From positions 1 through 12,223 of the forward strand of contig JANXSI010000596.1 of NCBI GenBank assembly GCA_025352765.1: 12,223 bases of DNA, given 5' to 3'. The notes beneath the pieces are model-generated. The model saw only the letters and a program-made list of their open reading frames with translations, did no database searches and was not told where the DNA came from. Positions 1 through 6,755 of the stretch are shown here, piece by piece. How positions within the stretch are numbered: the first letter of the stretch is position 1; each line of letters starts with the position of its first letter. The translations under genes were made by a program, and so were the position numbers. The stretch comes from Devosia sp. (lineage in GTDB: Bacteria; Pseudomonadota; Alphaproteobacteria; Rhizobiales; Devosiaceae).

Positions 1-2678
1 ACGCGCGGCTGTTCGGGCTGATTGCGCCCAACCCCAACGGCAACGACTTCGTCGACAGGCTGAGTCGCATCAACCTCAACGAGCCCGATCCCGAGGAACT
101 GTTCGAGGCGTTCCTGACGCAGGAGGGAATGGCGCGCAAGACGCTGATCAAGAAGGCGACGGCGGCGCTGATCCCCGATATCGCCGAAAAGCTCAGGGCG
201 GAGGCGGCGCGGCTCGAGCAGATGCGGGGCACGCTGACGGCGGCCGAACTGGTCGAACGCAGCGAGGCGATGCTCGATATCGTTTCGGCGATCTCGGCGC
301 ATTACGAAACGGGGAAGCGGGCGCGCTCGCTCCTCGACTTCGACGATCTGATCGAAAAGCTCGCGGGGCTGCTGGAGAACCCGGCGGTCGGACCCTGGGT
401 GCAGTACAAGCTCGACAGCGGCATCAGCCACATCCTGGTCGATGAGAGCCAGGACACCAATGCCGAGCAATGGCGGGTGGTCGACGCGCTGGTTGCGGAT
501 TTCTTTACCGGCGAGAGCGCGGCCCAGCGGCCGCGTACGGTGTTCGCCGTGGGCGACCAGAAGCAGTCGATCTTTTCGTTCCAGGGCGCGGATCCGGACT
601 TGTTCATTCAAACCGGGCGCAAGTACGCGCTGAGTGCGCAGACGATCGACATGGCGTTCCGCCGGGTGCCGCTGCAGACGAGCTTTCGCACGCTGCGCCA
701 CGTGCTCGCGGCGGTCGATACGGTGTTCGCGCGCGACGAGCTGCGGGCGGGCGTGCTGGCGGTCGACGAGGCGGTGGGGCACGATACGGCGCGCGCCGAG
801 AGTGGCGGGCTGGTAACGCTGTGGCCGCCGATCCAGGACACGGCGGACGAAGTCGATCCTGACAACTGGCCGACGCAGGCGCCCGATGCGCTCAACAAGA
901 GCGCGCCGCGCCGGGTGGCGGAACGAATTGCCAAACAGATCCGCGGCTGGCTCGACAGCGGTCGGGCGCTCGGACCGCGCGGCCGACCGGTCCGAGCCGA
1001 CGATGTGCTGATCCTGGTGCAGGTGCGGAGTGTGCTGTTCCACGAGATCATCCGGGCGCTGGTGCGCGAGGGAATTCCGACGCCGGGGGCCGACCGGATG
1101 GCGGTGACTACCCATATCGGGGTGCTCGACCTGATGGCGCTGGGCGACGTGCTGCTCAATACGGCAGACGATCTGCAGCTCGCCGCCCTGCTCCGCTCGC
1201 CACTGTTCGACGTCAGCGAGGAGGACCTTCTTGCGGTGGCGCAGCCGCGACCCGAAAAGACGACACTCTGGTCGGCACTGGAGCAGAGTTCCAGTGCCAC
1301 GGTGCGGTCGGCGCATGAGCAGATCAGGAACTGGCGCAGCCGGCTCGATTTCGAGCGGCCGTTCAACTTCTATGCCGACGTGCTCTACGCAAGCGGGGGC
1401 CTCAGGAAGTTCCGGGCGCGGCTCGGGGCCGAGATCGATGACGTCGCGGCGCAGTTTCTCGAGCTGGCGCTCAGCCACGAGCAGTCGGAGCAACCGTCGC
1501 TCCAGGGGTTCCTCGCGGAACTGCGCTCGCGCGACATCACCATCAAACGCGAGCTGGCCGAGGCGGGTACCGGCGTGCGGGTGATGACGGTGCATGGCGC
1601 CAAGGGGCTCGAGGCGCCGATCGTGATTCTCGCGGACGCAGCGACCACCGAGAAGGGACGCGGCGGGCGAACCATCTACATGCAGGCGCAGCCGCCGGTG
1701 TTCTTTCACGCCTCGAGCGAGAAGTTGCATGTGGCTGAGACGCTCGAAGACAAGCACGATGCCGACGCGGCGCAAAAGAACGAATATTGGCGGAAGCTCT
1801 ATGTGGCGATGACGCGCGCCGAGGACGAGCTTTACGTGACGGGGTATCTCACCAAGCAGGGCAAGGTCGACGGCAGCTGGTACGAGGCGATCGATGGCGC
1901 GCTGCGACCACTGAGCGAGGTTGTTGCCGGCGATGATGGCGCCGACGCAGCGGTGGTGTTTCCGCGCGAGCGGCCAGCGATGCCGGCGGCGGCCGCGGCT
2001 GCAGCGCCAGTGGCGAGCGGCGCGGCTCTTGTGCTGATGGAGCTGCCCGCCTATCGGCTACGGCGGATCGTACGGCCGTCCTCGGCTGGTGCGGCGGCCG
2101 ACCCGGACCGCGTTCTAGACACGACGGCCGAGCGGCTGGGCGACATCCGCGATCCTGAAGCGGCGCGACGCGAGGGCATCGCACTCCACGCGCTGCTGCA
2201 CCATCTGAGCCGGATTGCGCCGGCCGACCGCGAGACGGTCGCCGCACGGGCGTTGCCGGCGTTGCTGCCCGAGGCGTCGACGGAGCACCGCCGAATCAGC
2301 GAGACGGCGCGACGGATTCTGCTGCGCCCAGACCTGTCGGCGGTGTTCGGAAGCGACAGCCGGCCGGAGGTGCCGATCCTCGCGCAGGGCAAGCAGAACG
2401 GCCTCCCGATCACCATTGCGGGGCGGATCGACCGGCTGGTGGTCACGCCCGGAGAGGTGCTGCTCGTCGACTTCAAATCGGACGCCGTGGCGCCGACGTC
2501 GGCGGACGATGTGCCGCCCGCCTATCTGCGGCAGATGGGGCTCTATGCGCTTTGTGCAAGCCAGATGTTCCCCAGCCATGACGTGCGCGCGGCGATCCTG
2601 TGGACCACATTGGAATCGCTGATGAATCTACAATCGGTCGGGTTACGACAGACAGTGGCAGGCTTCACCATAGGGTGA
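1..2678 (+). CDS. addA: AddA, double-strand break repair helicase-nuclease (3' part; 5' end outside window)
   Basis: AddA is the motor and nuclease subunit of AddAB, which processes double-strand DNA ends for RecA-dependent repair. The reading frame (phase from base 3) is open to the left edge, so the ATG at 129 is an internal methionine. About 891 residues are visible; the family is usually about 1,150-1,200, so the N-terminus with the Walker A motif is missing. Seen UvrD-type motifs: DESQDT (motif II, from about 441), GDQKQSIFSFQGAD (motif III, about 552-593), MTVHGAKGLE (motif V, about 1584-1613) and LYVAMTRAEDE (motif VI, about 1798-1830). An alanine-rich linker follows (about 1981-2010). 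The C-terminal RecB-type nuclease has EGIALH (about 2172), GRIDRL...VLLVDFKSD (about 2421-2483, metal-binding D and catalytic D-x-K) and YLRQMGLYA (about 2523-2549). All nuclease motifs are intact. addB is expected just upstream of the window. Confidence 0.95.
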   Translation, partial: ARLFGLIAPNPNGNDFVDRLSRINLNEPDPEELFEAFLTQEGMARKTLIKKATAALIPDIAEKLRAEAARLEQMRGTLTAAELVERSEAMLDIVSAISAHYETGKRARSLLDFDDLIEKLAGLLENPAVGPWVQYKLDSGISHILVDESQDTNAEQWRVVDALVADFFTGESAAQRPRTVFAVGDQKQSIFSFQGADPDLFIQTGRKYALSAQTIDMAFRRVPLQTSFRTLRHVLAAVDTVFARDELRAGVLAVDEAVGHDTARAESGGLVTLWPPIQDTADEVDPDNWPTQAPDALNKSAPRRVAERIAKQIRGWLDSGRALGPRGRPVRADDVLILVQVRSVLFHEIIRALVREGIPTPGADRMAVTTHIGVLDLMALGDVLLNTADDLQLAALLRSPLFDVSEEDLLAVAQPRPEKTTLWSALEQSSSATVRSAHEQIRNWRSRLDFERPFNFYADVLYASGGLRKFRARLGAEIDDVAAQFLELALSHEQSEQPSLQGFLAELRSRDITIKRELAEAGTGVRVMTVHGAKGLEAPIVILADAATTEKGRGGRTIYMQAQPPVFFHASSEKLHVAETLEDKHDADAAQKNEYWRKLYVAMTRAEDELYVTGYLTKQGKVDGSWYEAIDGALRPLSEVVAGDDGADAAVVFPRERPAMPAAAAAAAPVASGAALVLMELPAYRLRRIVRPSSAGAAADPDRVLDTTAERLGDIRDPEAARREGIALHALLHHLSRIAPADRETVAARALPALLPEASTEHRRISETARRILLRPDLSAVFGSDSRPEVPILAQGKQNGLPITIAGRIDRLVVTPGEVLLVDFKSDAVAPTSADDVPPAYLRQMGLYALCASQMFPSHDVRAAILWTTLESLMNLQSVGLRQTVAGFTIG

Positions 2679-2684
2679 TATTGC

Positions 2685-2716
2685 TTGCAGGGGCGCTGGA
2701 CTCTTCCTAGCTTTCA
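2685..2716 (+). promoter_or_regulatory. Predicted trxA promoter with box shared by both thioredoxin genes
   Basis: A possible -35 TTGCAG (2685-2690) is followed after 17 bp by TAGCTT (2708-2713). The -10 part lies in GACTC-N3-CTAGCTTTCA (2699-2716), which recurs exactly before the second thioredoxin (3199-3216). The match to the sigma-70 consensus is modest, so the repetition is the stronger argument. A leader of about 50-55 nt would result. Start site not proven. Confidence 0.45.
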
Positions 2717-2771
2717 GATCAAAGAACGCGCCGCTCCTATCGAAGGCGACATCCCAAGGGAATCCCCTCTC

Positions 2772-3095
2772 ATGACAACCCACGTTTCCGACGCCAATTT
2801 CGGCGAGGAAGTCCTTTCTTCCAAAGAACCCGTCCTGGTTGATTTCTGGGCCGAATGGTGTGGCCCGTGCCGTGCCATCGCGCCGGTGCTCGAGGAGCTC
2901 TCGACCGAGCTCCAGGGCAAGATCAAGATCGTCAAGCTCAACGTCGACGAGAACCCCTCCACCACCGTCAAGTACGGCGTGCGGTCGATCCCGACGATGA
3001 TCCTGTTCAAGGACGGCGAAGCCGCCGACATGAAGATCGGCGCCGGCACGCCCAAGGCCGGCCTCAGCAAGTGGCTGACCAGCTACGCCGCGTAA
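2772..3095 (+). CDS. trxA: Thioredoxin (TrxA, first of tandem pair)
   Basis: This is a cytoplasmic thioredoxin that reduces protein disulfides and is recycled by thioredoxin reductase. The 107-residue product has the normal family length. It has the buried Asp24, the redox motif WCGPC at 29-33, the cis-proline loop SIPT at 72-75 and the GAG segment near 90-92. The chosen ATG is preceded by AAGGGA (2756-2761) with 10 nt spacing. An in-frame upstream start at 2685 would add 29 residues that lack thioredoxin character and would fall inside the predicted promoter. The gene starts 93 bp after addA, and in rhizobial relatives trxA also follows addA, so I take this copy as the ancestral one. A strong terminator directly follows it. 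Confidence 0.96.
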   Translation: MTTHVSDANFGEEVLSSKEPVLVDFWAEWCGPCRAIAPVLEELSTELQGKIKIVKLNVDENPSTTVKYGVRSIPTMILFKDGEAADMKIGAGTPKAGLSKWLTSYAA

Positions 3096-3116
3096 GCGAC
3101 GATCTTTCGCATTTCC

Positions 3117-3153
3117 AAACACGCCGCTGGGTCTTCCGGCGGCGTGTTTGTTT
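3117..3153 (+). terminator. Rho-independent terminator after trxA
   Basis: The arm AAACACGCCGCTGG (3117-3130) pairs with CCGGCGGCGTGTTT (3136-3149) around a GTCTT loop, giving 14 bp with one T-G wobble. A short G-TTT tract (3150-3153) follows. It lies 22 nt after the trxA stop and separates the two thioredoxin genes into different transcription units. The stem is palindromic with A and T ends, so partial activity in the reverse direction is possible. Confidence 0.88.
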
Positions 3154-3198
3154 GCCCGGTTGCGTGAGTTTGGCATGGTGTGCCTTTCGCCCGCCAGC

Positions 3199-3216
3199 GA
3201 CTCGCGCTAGCTTTCA
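3199..3216 (+). promoter_or_regulatory. Promoter-like box before second thioredoxin
   Basis: GACTC-N3-CTAGCTTTCA occurs here with the same 3-bp spacing as at 2699-2716; only the N3 differs (GCG here, TTC there). It lies between the trxA terminator and the next start codon, 25 nt before the ATG, which suits a -10 region. The hexamer 17 bp upstream (TTTCGC, 3185-3190) is a poor -35. It may be a promoter or a binding site common to both genes. Confidence 0.4.
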
Positions 3217-3241
3217 TCGCCAATTGCCGATGGAGAATTCG

Positions 3242-3562
3242 ATGGGCCTCGACGTCAACGACGCGAACTTTGCTGCCGAAGTGCTGGGAGCGACCGAGCC
3301 GGTGCTGGTCGACTTCTGGGCGGAATGGTGCGGGCCGTGCAAGGCGATGGATCCCATCCTCGACACACTCGCGACCGAGCTCGCCGGCAAGGTGAAAATC
3401 GTCAAGCTCGATGTCGAGACCAACCCGTCGACGGTCACCGCCTACAATGTGCGGGCCATGCCGACGCTGATGGTGTTCAAGGGCGGCGAGCCGGTCGACA
3501 TCAAGGTCGGCGCCGGGCAATCGCGCGTGCAGCTGATCAAATGGCTCGACAGCCACGCCTGA
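3242..3562 (+). CDS. Second thioredoxin (tandem paralogue of TrxA)
   Basis: This is a 106-residue cytoplasmic thioredoxin, aligning without gaps to the preceding TrxA at roughly 60% identity by hand count. Asp24, WCGPC (29-33), the cis-proline loop AMPT (72-75) and GAG (90-92) are all present, so it should be redox-active. Differences cluster around the active-site helix (CKAMDP against CRAIAP) and in the C-terminal third, which could alter partner choice. The ATG at 3242 has GGAG (3232-3235) 6 nt upstream. An in-frame ATG at 3230 would add four residues but lacks a ribosome binding site. With a terminator before it and its own promoter box it is probably transcribed independently of trxA, perhaps together with the GH3 gene 51 bp downstream. 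It is an extra gene relative to the block I remember from rhizobia. Confidence 0.93.
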   Translation: MGLDVNDANFAAEVLGATEPVLVDFWAEWCGPCKAMDPILDTLATELAGKVKIVKLDVETNPSTVTAYNVRAMPTLMVFKGGEPVDIKVGAGQSRVQLIKWLDSHA

Positions 3563-3591
3563 GCTAGCGGCGGTCGCAGGGCTCGCCTAAA

Positions 3592-3609
3592 CTTCCCGAA
3601 AACGGGAGG
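3592..3609 (+). promoter_or_regulatory. Hairpin covering the Shine-Dalgarno of the GH3 gene
   Basis: CTTCCCG (3592-3598) pairs with CGGGAGG (3603-3609) through a tight AAAA loop: seven base pairs, one of them T-G. The 3' arm contains the whole GGGAGG ribosome binding site (3604-3609), which lies 4 nt before the ATG at 3614. If folded, it would restrict translation initiation. The fold is seen in sequence; a regulatory role is inference. Confidence 0.5.
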
Positions 3610-3613
3610 CGAT

Positions 3614-5266
3614 ATGCGCGACGACCAACTGGCGGCAAAGCCGTTTCATCTCGATCGGGCGGCGATCGGCTGGGTGCGCACGACGCTGGGCGGGCTGACG
3701 GCGGACGACAAGATCCGGCAGCTGTTCAACCTCCGCTCGGCCGGCGACAACCCCGACTGGATCGCGGCGCAGCAGGCGTTTCGCCCGGGCAGCGTGACGC
3801 GCGTACCGGGGCCGGATGCGGCCGCCGAACGCCAGATCATTGCGGGGTTCAACCGGGCGGCGCCGACGCCGCTCTTGGTGTCGGCCGACCTCGAGGGCAG
3901 CCGGATGAGTCTCGCCGGCCAGACCGAGGTGCCGAACCCGCTGGCGCTCGCCGCCATCGACGACCTCGAGGTGACGGCCGAGATCAGCCGGATCATGGCC
4001 GAAGAGGCGCGGGCCGTCGGGATCAACTGGTCGTTCACGCCAGTGCTCGACATCAATGCGGCGTTCCGCAGCGCCATCGTGGCGACGCGCGGTTTCGGCA
4101 GCGACGTAGCGACGATCGAGCGGCACGCGCTCAAGCAGATCGAGGTGTTCCAGGCGCACGGCATTGCGGCGGCGGTCAAGCACTGGCCGGGCGAGGGTTT
4201 CGACGACCGCGACCAGCATCTGGTGACGACGGTCAATCCGCTCAGCATGGAGCAGTGGGAACAAAATTTCGGGCGGCTTTATCGCGCGGCGATCGAGGCC
4301 GGGGCGCTGAGCGTCATGTCGGCGCATATCGCGCTGCCCGCCTTCGTGCGCGAGAACAATCCGGATGCCGGGGTCGAGGCCTATCGGCCGGCGTCGCTGA
4401 GCCTCCTGCTCAACCAGACGCTGCTGCGCGAGCGGCTCGGCTTCAACGGGCTGATCGTTTCCGACGCGACGGGGATGGGCGGGCTGAAGGCGTGGTCGAG
4501 CCGGGCCGACTATCTGCCCGAGGTGATCGCCGCGGGCTGCGACGTGATCCTGTTCGCGGACGCTCCGGAGACCGACCGGCAGTTCATCGAGGATGCGCTG
4601 GCGGACGGACGGCTGAGCTGGGAGCGGGTCGACGATGCAGTGACGCGGCAACTGGCGCTGAAGGCGGCGCTCGGGTTGCACGCGGGCGGGGTGCCGGTGA
4701 AGGCGCCGGATTTTGCGGCGAACGCGGTCACCGCACGGGCGGTCACCGGGCGGGCGCCGACGCTGGTCAAGGACACTCAGGCGCTGCTGCCGCTCGACAT
4801 CGAAAAGCACCGGCGGGTGCTGGTGTTTTCAACCGGCATCGTGTTCCCGTTTGCGCCGAAGCCGTTTCCCTTCGCAGTGCCGCAACTGCTGCGCGACAAG
4901 GGGTTCGAGGTGACCGAGCACATGGCCGGGATGGCGGTCGATCCCAAGGCCTACGACCTGGTGCTCTATTTGTTTGGGGAAGAGACACTGTTGACGCGCG
5001 GCCATATCTTTCTCGACTGGCTCAGGCTCAACGGCGATTTCATCGGCGCCATGCAACGCTACTGGAACGATGTTCCGACGCTCTTGGTGTCGTTCGGCTA
5101 CCCGTATTATCTCTACGACGCGCCGCGGGCACCGACCTACATCAATGCCTATTCGACCACCGAGACAATGCAGGCCGCGGTGGTCGAGGCGCTGCTCGGC
5201 AACCACCAGTGGAACATGCACTCGCCGGTCGATCCGTGCGTCGGGGACGAGCAGGGGAAGTATTAG
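3614..5266 (+). CDS. Glycoside hydrolase family 3 protein, beta-N-acetylhexosaminidase-like
   Basis: This is a 550-residue two-domain GH3 enzyme without signal peptide or membrane segment, so probably cytoplasmic. The N-terminal barrel (about 20-355) carries SADLEG (90-95), KHWPGEG (189-195) followed by D200-Q-H202, and GLIVSDATGMGG (279-290) with Asp284 as the expected nucleophile. The Asp-x-His pair after the KHxPG motif is typical of the NagZ branch, in which the His acts as acid/base in a peptidoglycan-recycling N-acetylglucosaminidase. Two points differ from NagZ: it is about 200 residues longer, with a C-terminal alpha/beta domain (about 385-530), and it has WPGEG where NagZ has (F/I)PGHG-like sequence. 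Cell-wall amino-sugar or other beta-glycoside turnover is therefore likely, but the substrate is not determined. The start has GGGAGG at 4 nt. It may be co-transcribed with the second thioredoxin. Confidence 0.85.
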   Translation: MRDDQLAAKPFHLDRAAIGWVRTTLGGLTADDKIRQLFNLRSAGDNPDWIAAQQAFRPGSVTRVPGPDAAAERQIIAGFNRAAPTPLLVSADLEGSRMSLAGQTEVPNPLALAAIDDLEVTAEISRIMAEEARAVGINWSFTPVLDINAAFRSAIVATRGFGSDVATIERHALKQIEVFQAHGIAAAVKHWPGEGFDDRDQHLVTTVNPLSMEQWEQNFGRLYRAAIEAGALSVMSAHIALPAFVRENNPDAGVEAYRPASLSLLLNQTLLRERLGFNGLIVSDATGMGGLKAWSSRADYLPEVIAAGCDVILFADAPETDRQFIEDALADGRLSWERVDDAVTRQLALKAALGLHAGGVPVKAPDFAANAVTARAVTGRAPTLVKDTQALLPLDIEKHRRVLVFSTGIVFPFAPKPFPFAVPQLLRDKGFEVTEHMAGMAVDPKAYDLVLYLFGEETLLTRGHIFLDWLRLNGDFIGAMQRYWNDVPTLLVSFGYPYYLYDAPRAPTYINAYSTTETMQAAVVEALLGNHQWNMHSPVDPCVGDEQGKY

Positions 5267-5297
5267 GTGCTGCCGTAGAGCGCAGCGCGTTTGGCTG

Positions 5298-5351
5298 CCC
5301 CCTCCGCCGCCCTTCGGCGGCACCTCCCCCGCGCTTTGCGCAGGGGAGGAG
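5298..5351. repeat. 54-bp palindromic intergenic repeat, copy 1
   Basis: The element is built of two adjacent hairpins, GCCGCC/GGCGGC (about 5306-5321) and CCTCCCC-C-GCGC/GCGC-A-GGGGAGG (about 5323-5350), flanked by CCCCCTCC and GGAGGAG. A second copy lies at 7883-7935 in the same orientation. Similar GC-rich REP-like elements are, from memory, common between genes of alphaproteobacteria. It lies 31 bp after the GH3 stop and 14 bp before the folC stop, so it separates convergent genes and may act as a two-way terminator. Confidence 0.8.
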
Positions 5352-5365
5352 ACGACTGATGGCTC

Positions 5366-6658
5366 TCAGGTGGGCGGGGTGCCGTTGCGGGCGAGGATGT
5401 GACCGGCGAGGTAGAGCGAGCCGCAGATGACGACGCGGGCGCCGTTGGTTTGGGCGGCGTCGCGCATGGCGAGGCCGATGGAGCGGTGGGCCCTGGCGTC
5501 GAGACCTCGGGCGCGGGCGGCGGCGGCCATAAACTCGGCCGTGTGGGCATTCTGCTCGCCTGGAATTGTGAGGGTCAGCACCCTGGGCGCCATGGCGACA
5601 AAGGGCTCAAGGAAGTCGCCCGGGTCGCGGGTATTCATCATCCCCAGGATCAGCACCAGCGGCTTGGGCCGTGCGGCCTGCATGTCTTCGAGCGAGCGGG
5701 CCAGCGCGGCAGCACCATGGGCATTGTGGGCGCCGTCGAGCCAGAGTTCATCGGACCTGGGTAGCATGTCGCGCAGCTTGCCCTTGAGCGGCTGGATGCG
5801 GGCCGGCCAGGTGACCGTCCGCAGGCCTTCGGCGATCTCTGCCTCGCTGACGGGCAGCCGAAAGTGGCGCACCGCCGCGATGGCGAGGGCGGCGTTGTCG
5901 AACTGGTGGTGACCGATGAGCGCGGGCGGCGGCAGGTCGAGCAGCCCGTCCTCATCCTGATAGACGAGACGGCCGTCCTGGGCGTAGCCGTCATAGTCGC
6001 GGCCCTGAACGAAGGGCGTGACCCGGAGCTTTTTCGCCGCGCGCTCGATGGCGGCGAGGCCTTCATCGCGCTGCCGGCCGATCACGGCGGGGGCGCCCCG
6101 CTTCAGGATGCCGGCCTTGTGGGAGGCGATCTCGGCGATGGTATAGCCGAGCCATTTCTGGTGATCGAAGTCGACCGGCGTGATAATGGTGCCGATCGGG
6201 TGGTCGATGACGTTGGTCGAGTCGAAATCGCCGCCGAGACCGACCTCGAGCAGCAGATAATCAGCCGGGGTTTCGGCAAACAGCTTCAGCGCCGCTGACG
6301 TGGTGATCTCGAACTGGGTGATCGGCTGGCCGGCATTGATGCGCTCGACCTCCTCCAGCGCGTCATTGATACGGCGCGTGCCGACGAGTTTGCCCGCCAG
6401 GCGCACGCGCTCGTTGAAGCGCACTAGATGCGGCGAGGTGAAGACATGGACGCGCTTGCCGGCGGCTTCGAGGAAGGCGCGAAGGTAGGCAATGGTCGAG
6501 CCTTTGGCATTGGTGCCAGCGACGTGGATCACCGGCGGCAGGTGCAGATGCGGATTGCCGAGTTGATCGAGCAGCCGGAGCTGGCGCCCCAGTTGGAGAT
6601 CCATGAATTTGGGATAGAGCGTGGTGAGACGCTTCAGGATGGCATCGGTGCGGGACAT
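5366..6658 (-). CDS. folC: FolC, folylpolyglutamate synthase / dihydrofolate synthase
   Basis: FolC is an ATP-dependent Mur-ligase-type enzyme that adds glutamate to dihydropteroate and/or to reduced folates; most bacterial members do both. The 430-residue length is normal. Visible features: the P-loop VAGTNAKGST (46-55), TSPHLVRFNERVR (74-86), the Mg-binding segment LLEVGLGG (136-143), the Lys181 of SHKAGI expected to be carbamylated, WPARIQPL (284-291) and DGAHN (309-313) in the C-terminal domain. The segment after LGG reads DFDSTN where most FolC proteins have R(L/F)DATN. The ATG at 6658 has only a weak ribosome binding site. It is the last gene of the minus-strand cluster, 97 bp after accD, with a palindrome in between, and converges on the GH3 gene. 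Confidence 0.95.
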   Translation of the reverse strand: MSRTDAILKRLTTLYPKFMDLQLGRQLRLLDQLGNPHLHLPPVIHVAGTNAKGSTIAYLRAFLEAAGKRVHVFTSPHLVRFNERVRLAGKLVGTRRINDALEEVERINAGQPITQFEITTSAALKLFAETPADYLLLEVGLGGDFDSTNVIDHPIGTIITPVDFDHQKWLGYTIAEIASHKAGILKRGAPAVIGRQRDEGLAAIERAAKKLRVTPFVQGRDYDGYAQDGRLVYQDEDGLLDLPPPALIGHHQFDNAALAIAAVRHFRLPVSEAEIAEGLRTVTWPARIQPLKGKLRDMLPRSDELWLDGAHNAHGAAALARSLEDMQAARPKPLVLILGMMNTRDPGDFLEPFVAMAPRVLTLTIPGEQNAHTAEFMAAAARARGLDARAHRSIGLAMRDAAQTNGARVVICGSLYLAGHILARNGTPPT

Positions 6659-6684
6659 CTTCGCCGGGTGGCCTCAGTCAGGCA

Positions 6685-6707
6685 CCTTCTCCCACAAGGG
6701 GAGAAGG
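6685..6707. repeat. Palindromic intergenic element between accD and folC
   Basis: CCTTCTCCC (6685-6693) pairs perfectly with GGGAGAAGG (6699-6707) around an ACAAG loop. The motif, reading CCCCTTGTGGGAGAAGG on the minus strand, resembles a dispersed intergenic repeat that I recall from rhizobial genomes. It differs from the 54-bp repeat elsewhere in the window. Lying between accD and folC, it could stabilise the upstream mRNA end or attenuate read-through into folC. Confidence 0.65.
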
Positions 6708-6755
6708 GAAGAGTGGCATAGCTGCGACGTCGCCCGAAATCCAGCTGAAGCTGAC

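Noticed and set aside
1981..2010. Alanine-repeat stretch in AddA, considered as an insertion or repeat expansion
   Set aside because: It sits at the normal flexible linker between helicase and nuclease domains, the frame is intact, and the codons are mixed.
3083..3556. Minus-strand open frame of 157 codons opposite the second thioredoxin, resembling the one opposite the first
   Set aside because: The similarity only reflects the duplicated thioredoxin on the other strand.
3587..4810. Long minus-strand open frame of 407 codons opposite the GH3 gene
   Set aside because: Its composition is Arg/His/Pro-rich with no recognisable motif, and it mirrors a well-supported GH3 gene. Long antisense frames are expected at this GC content.
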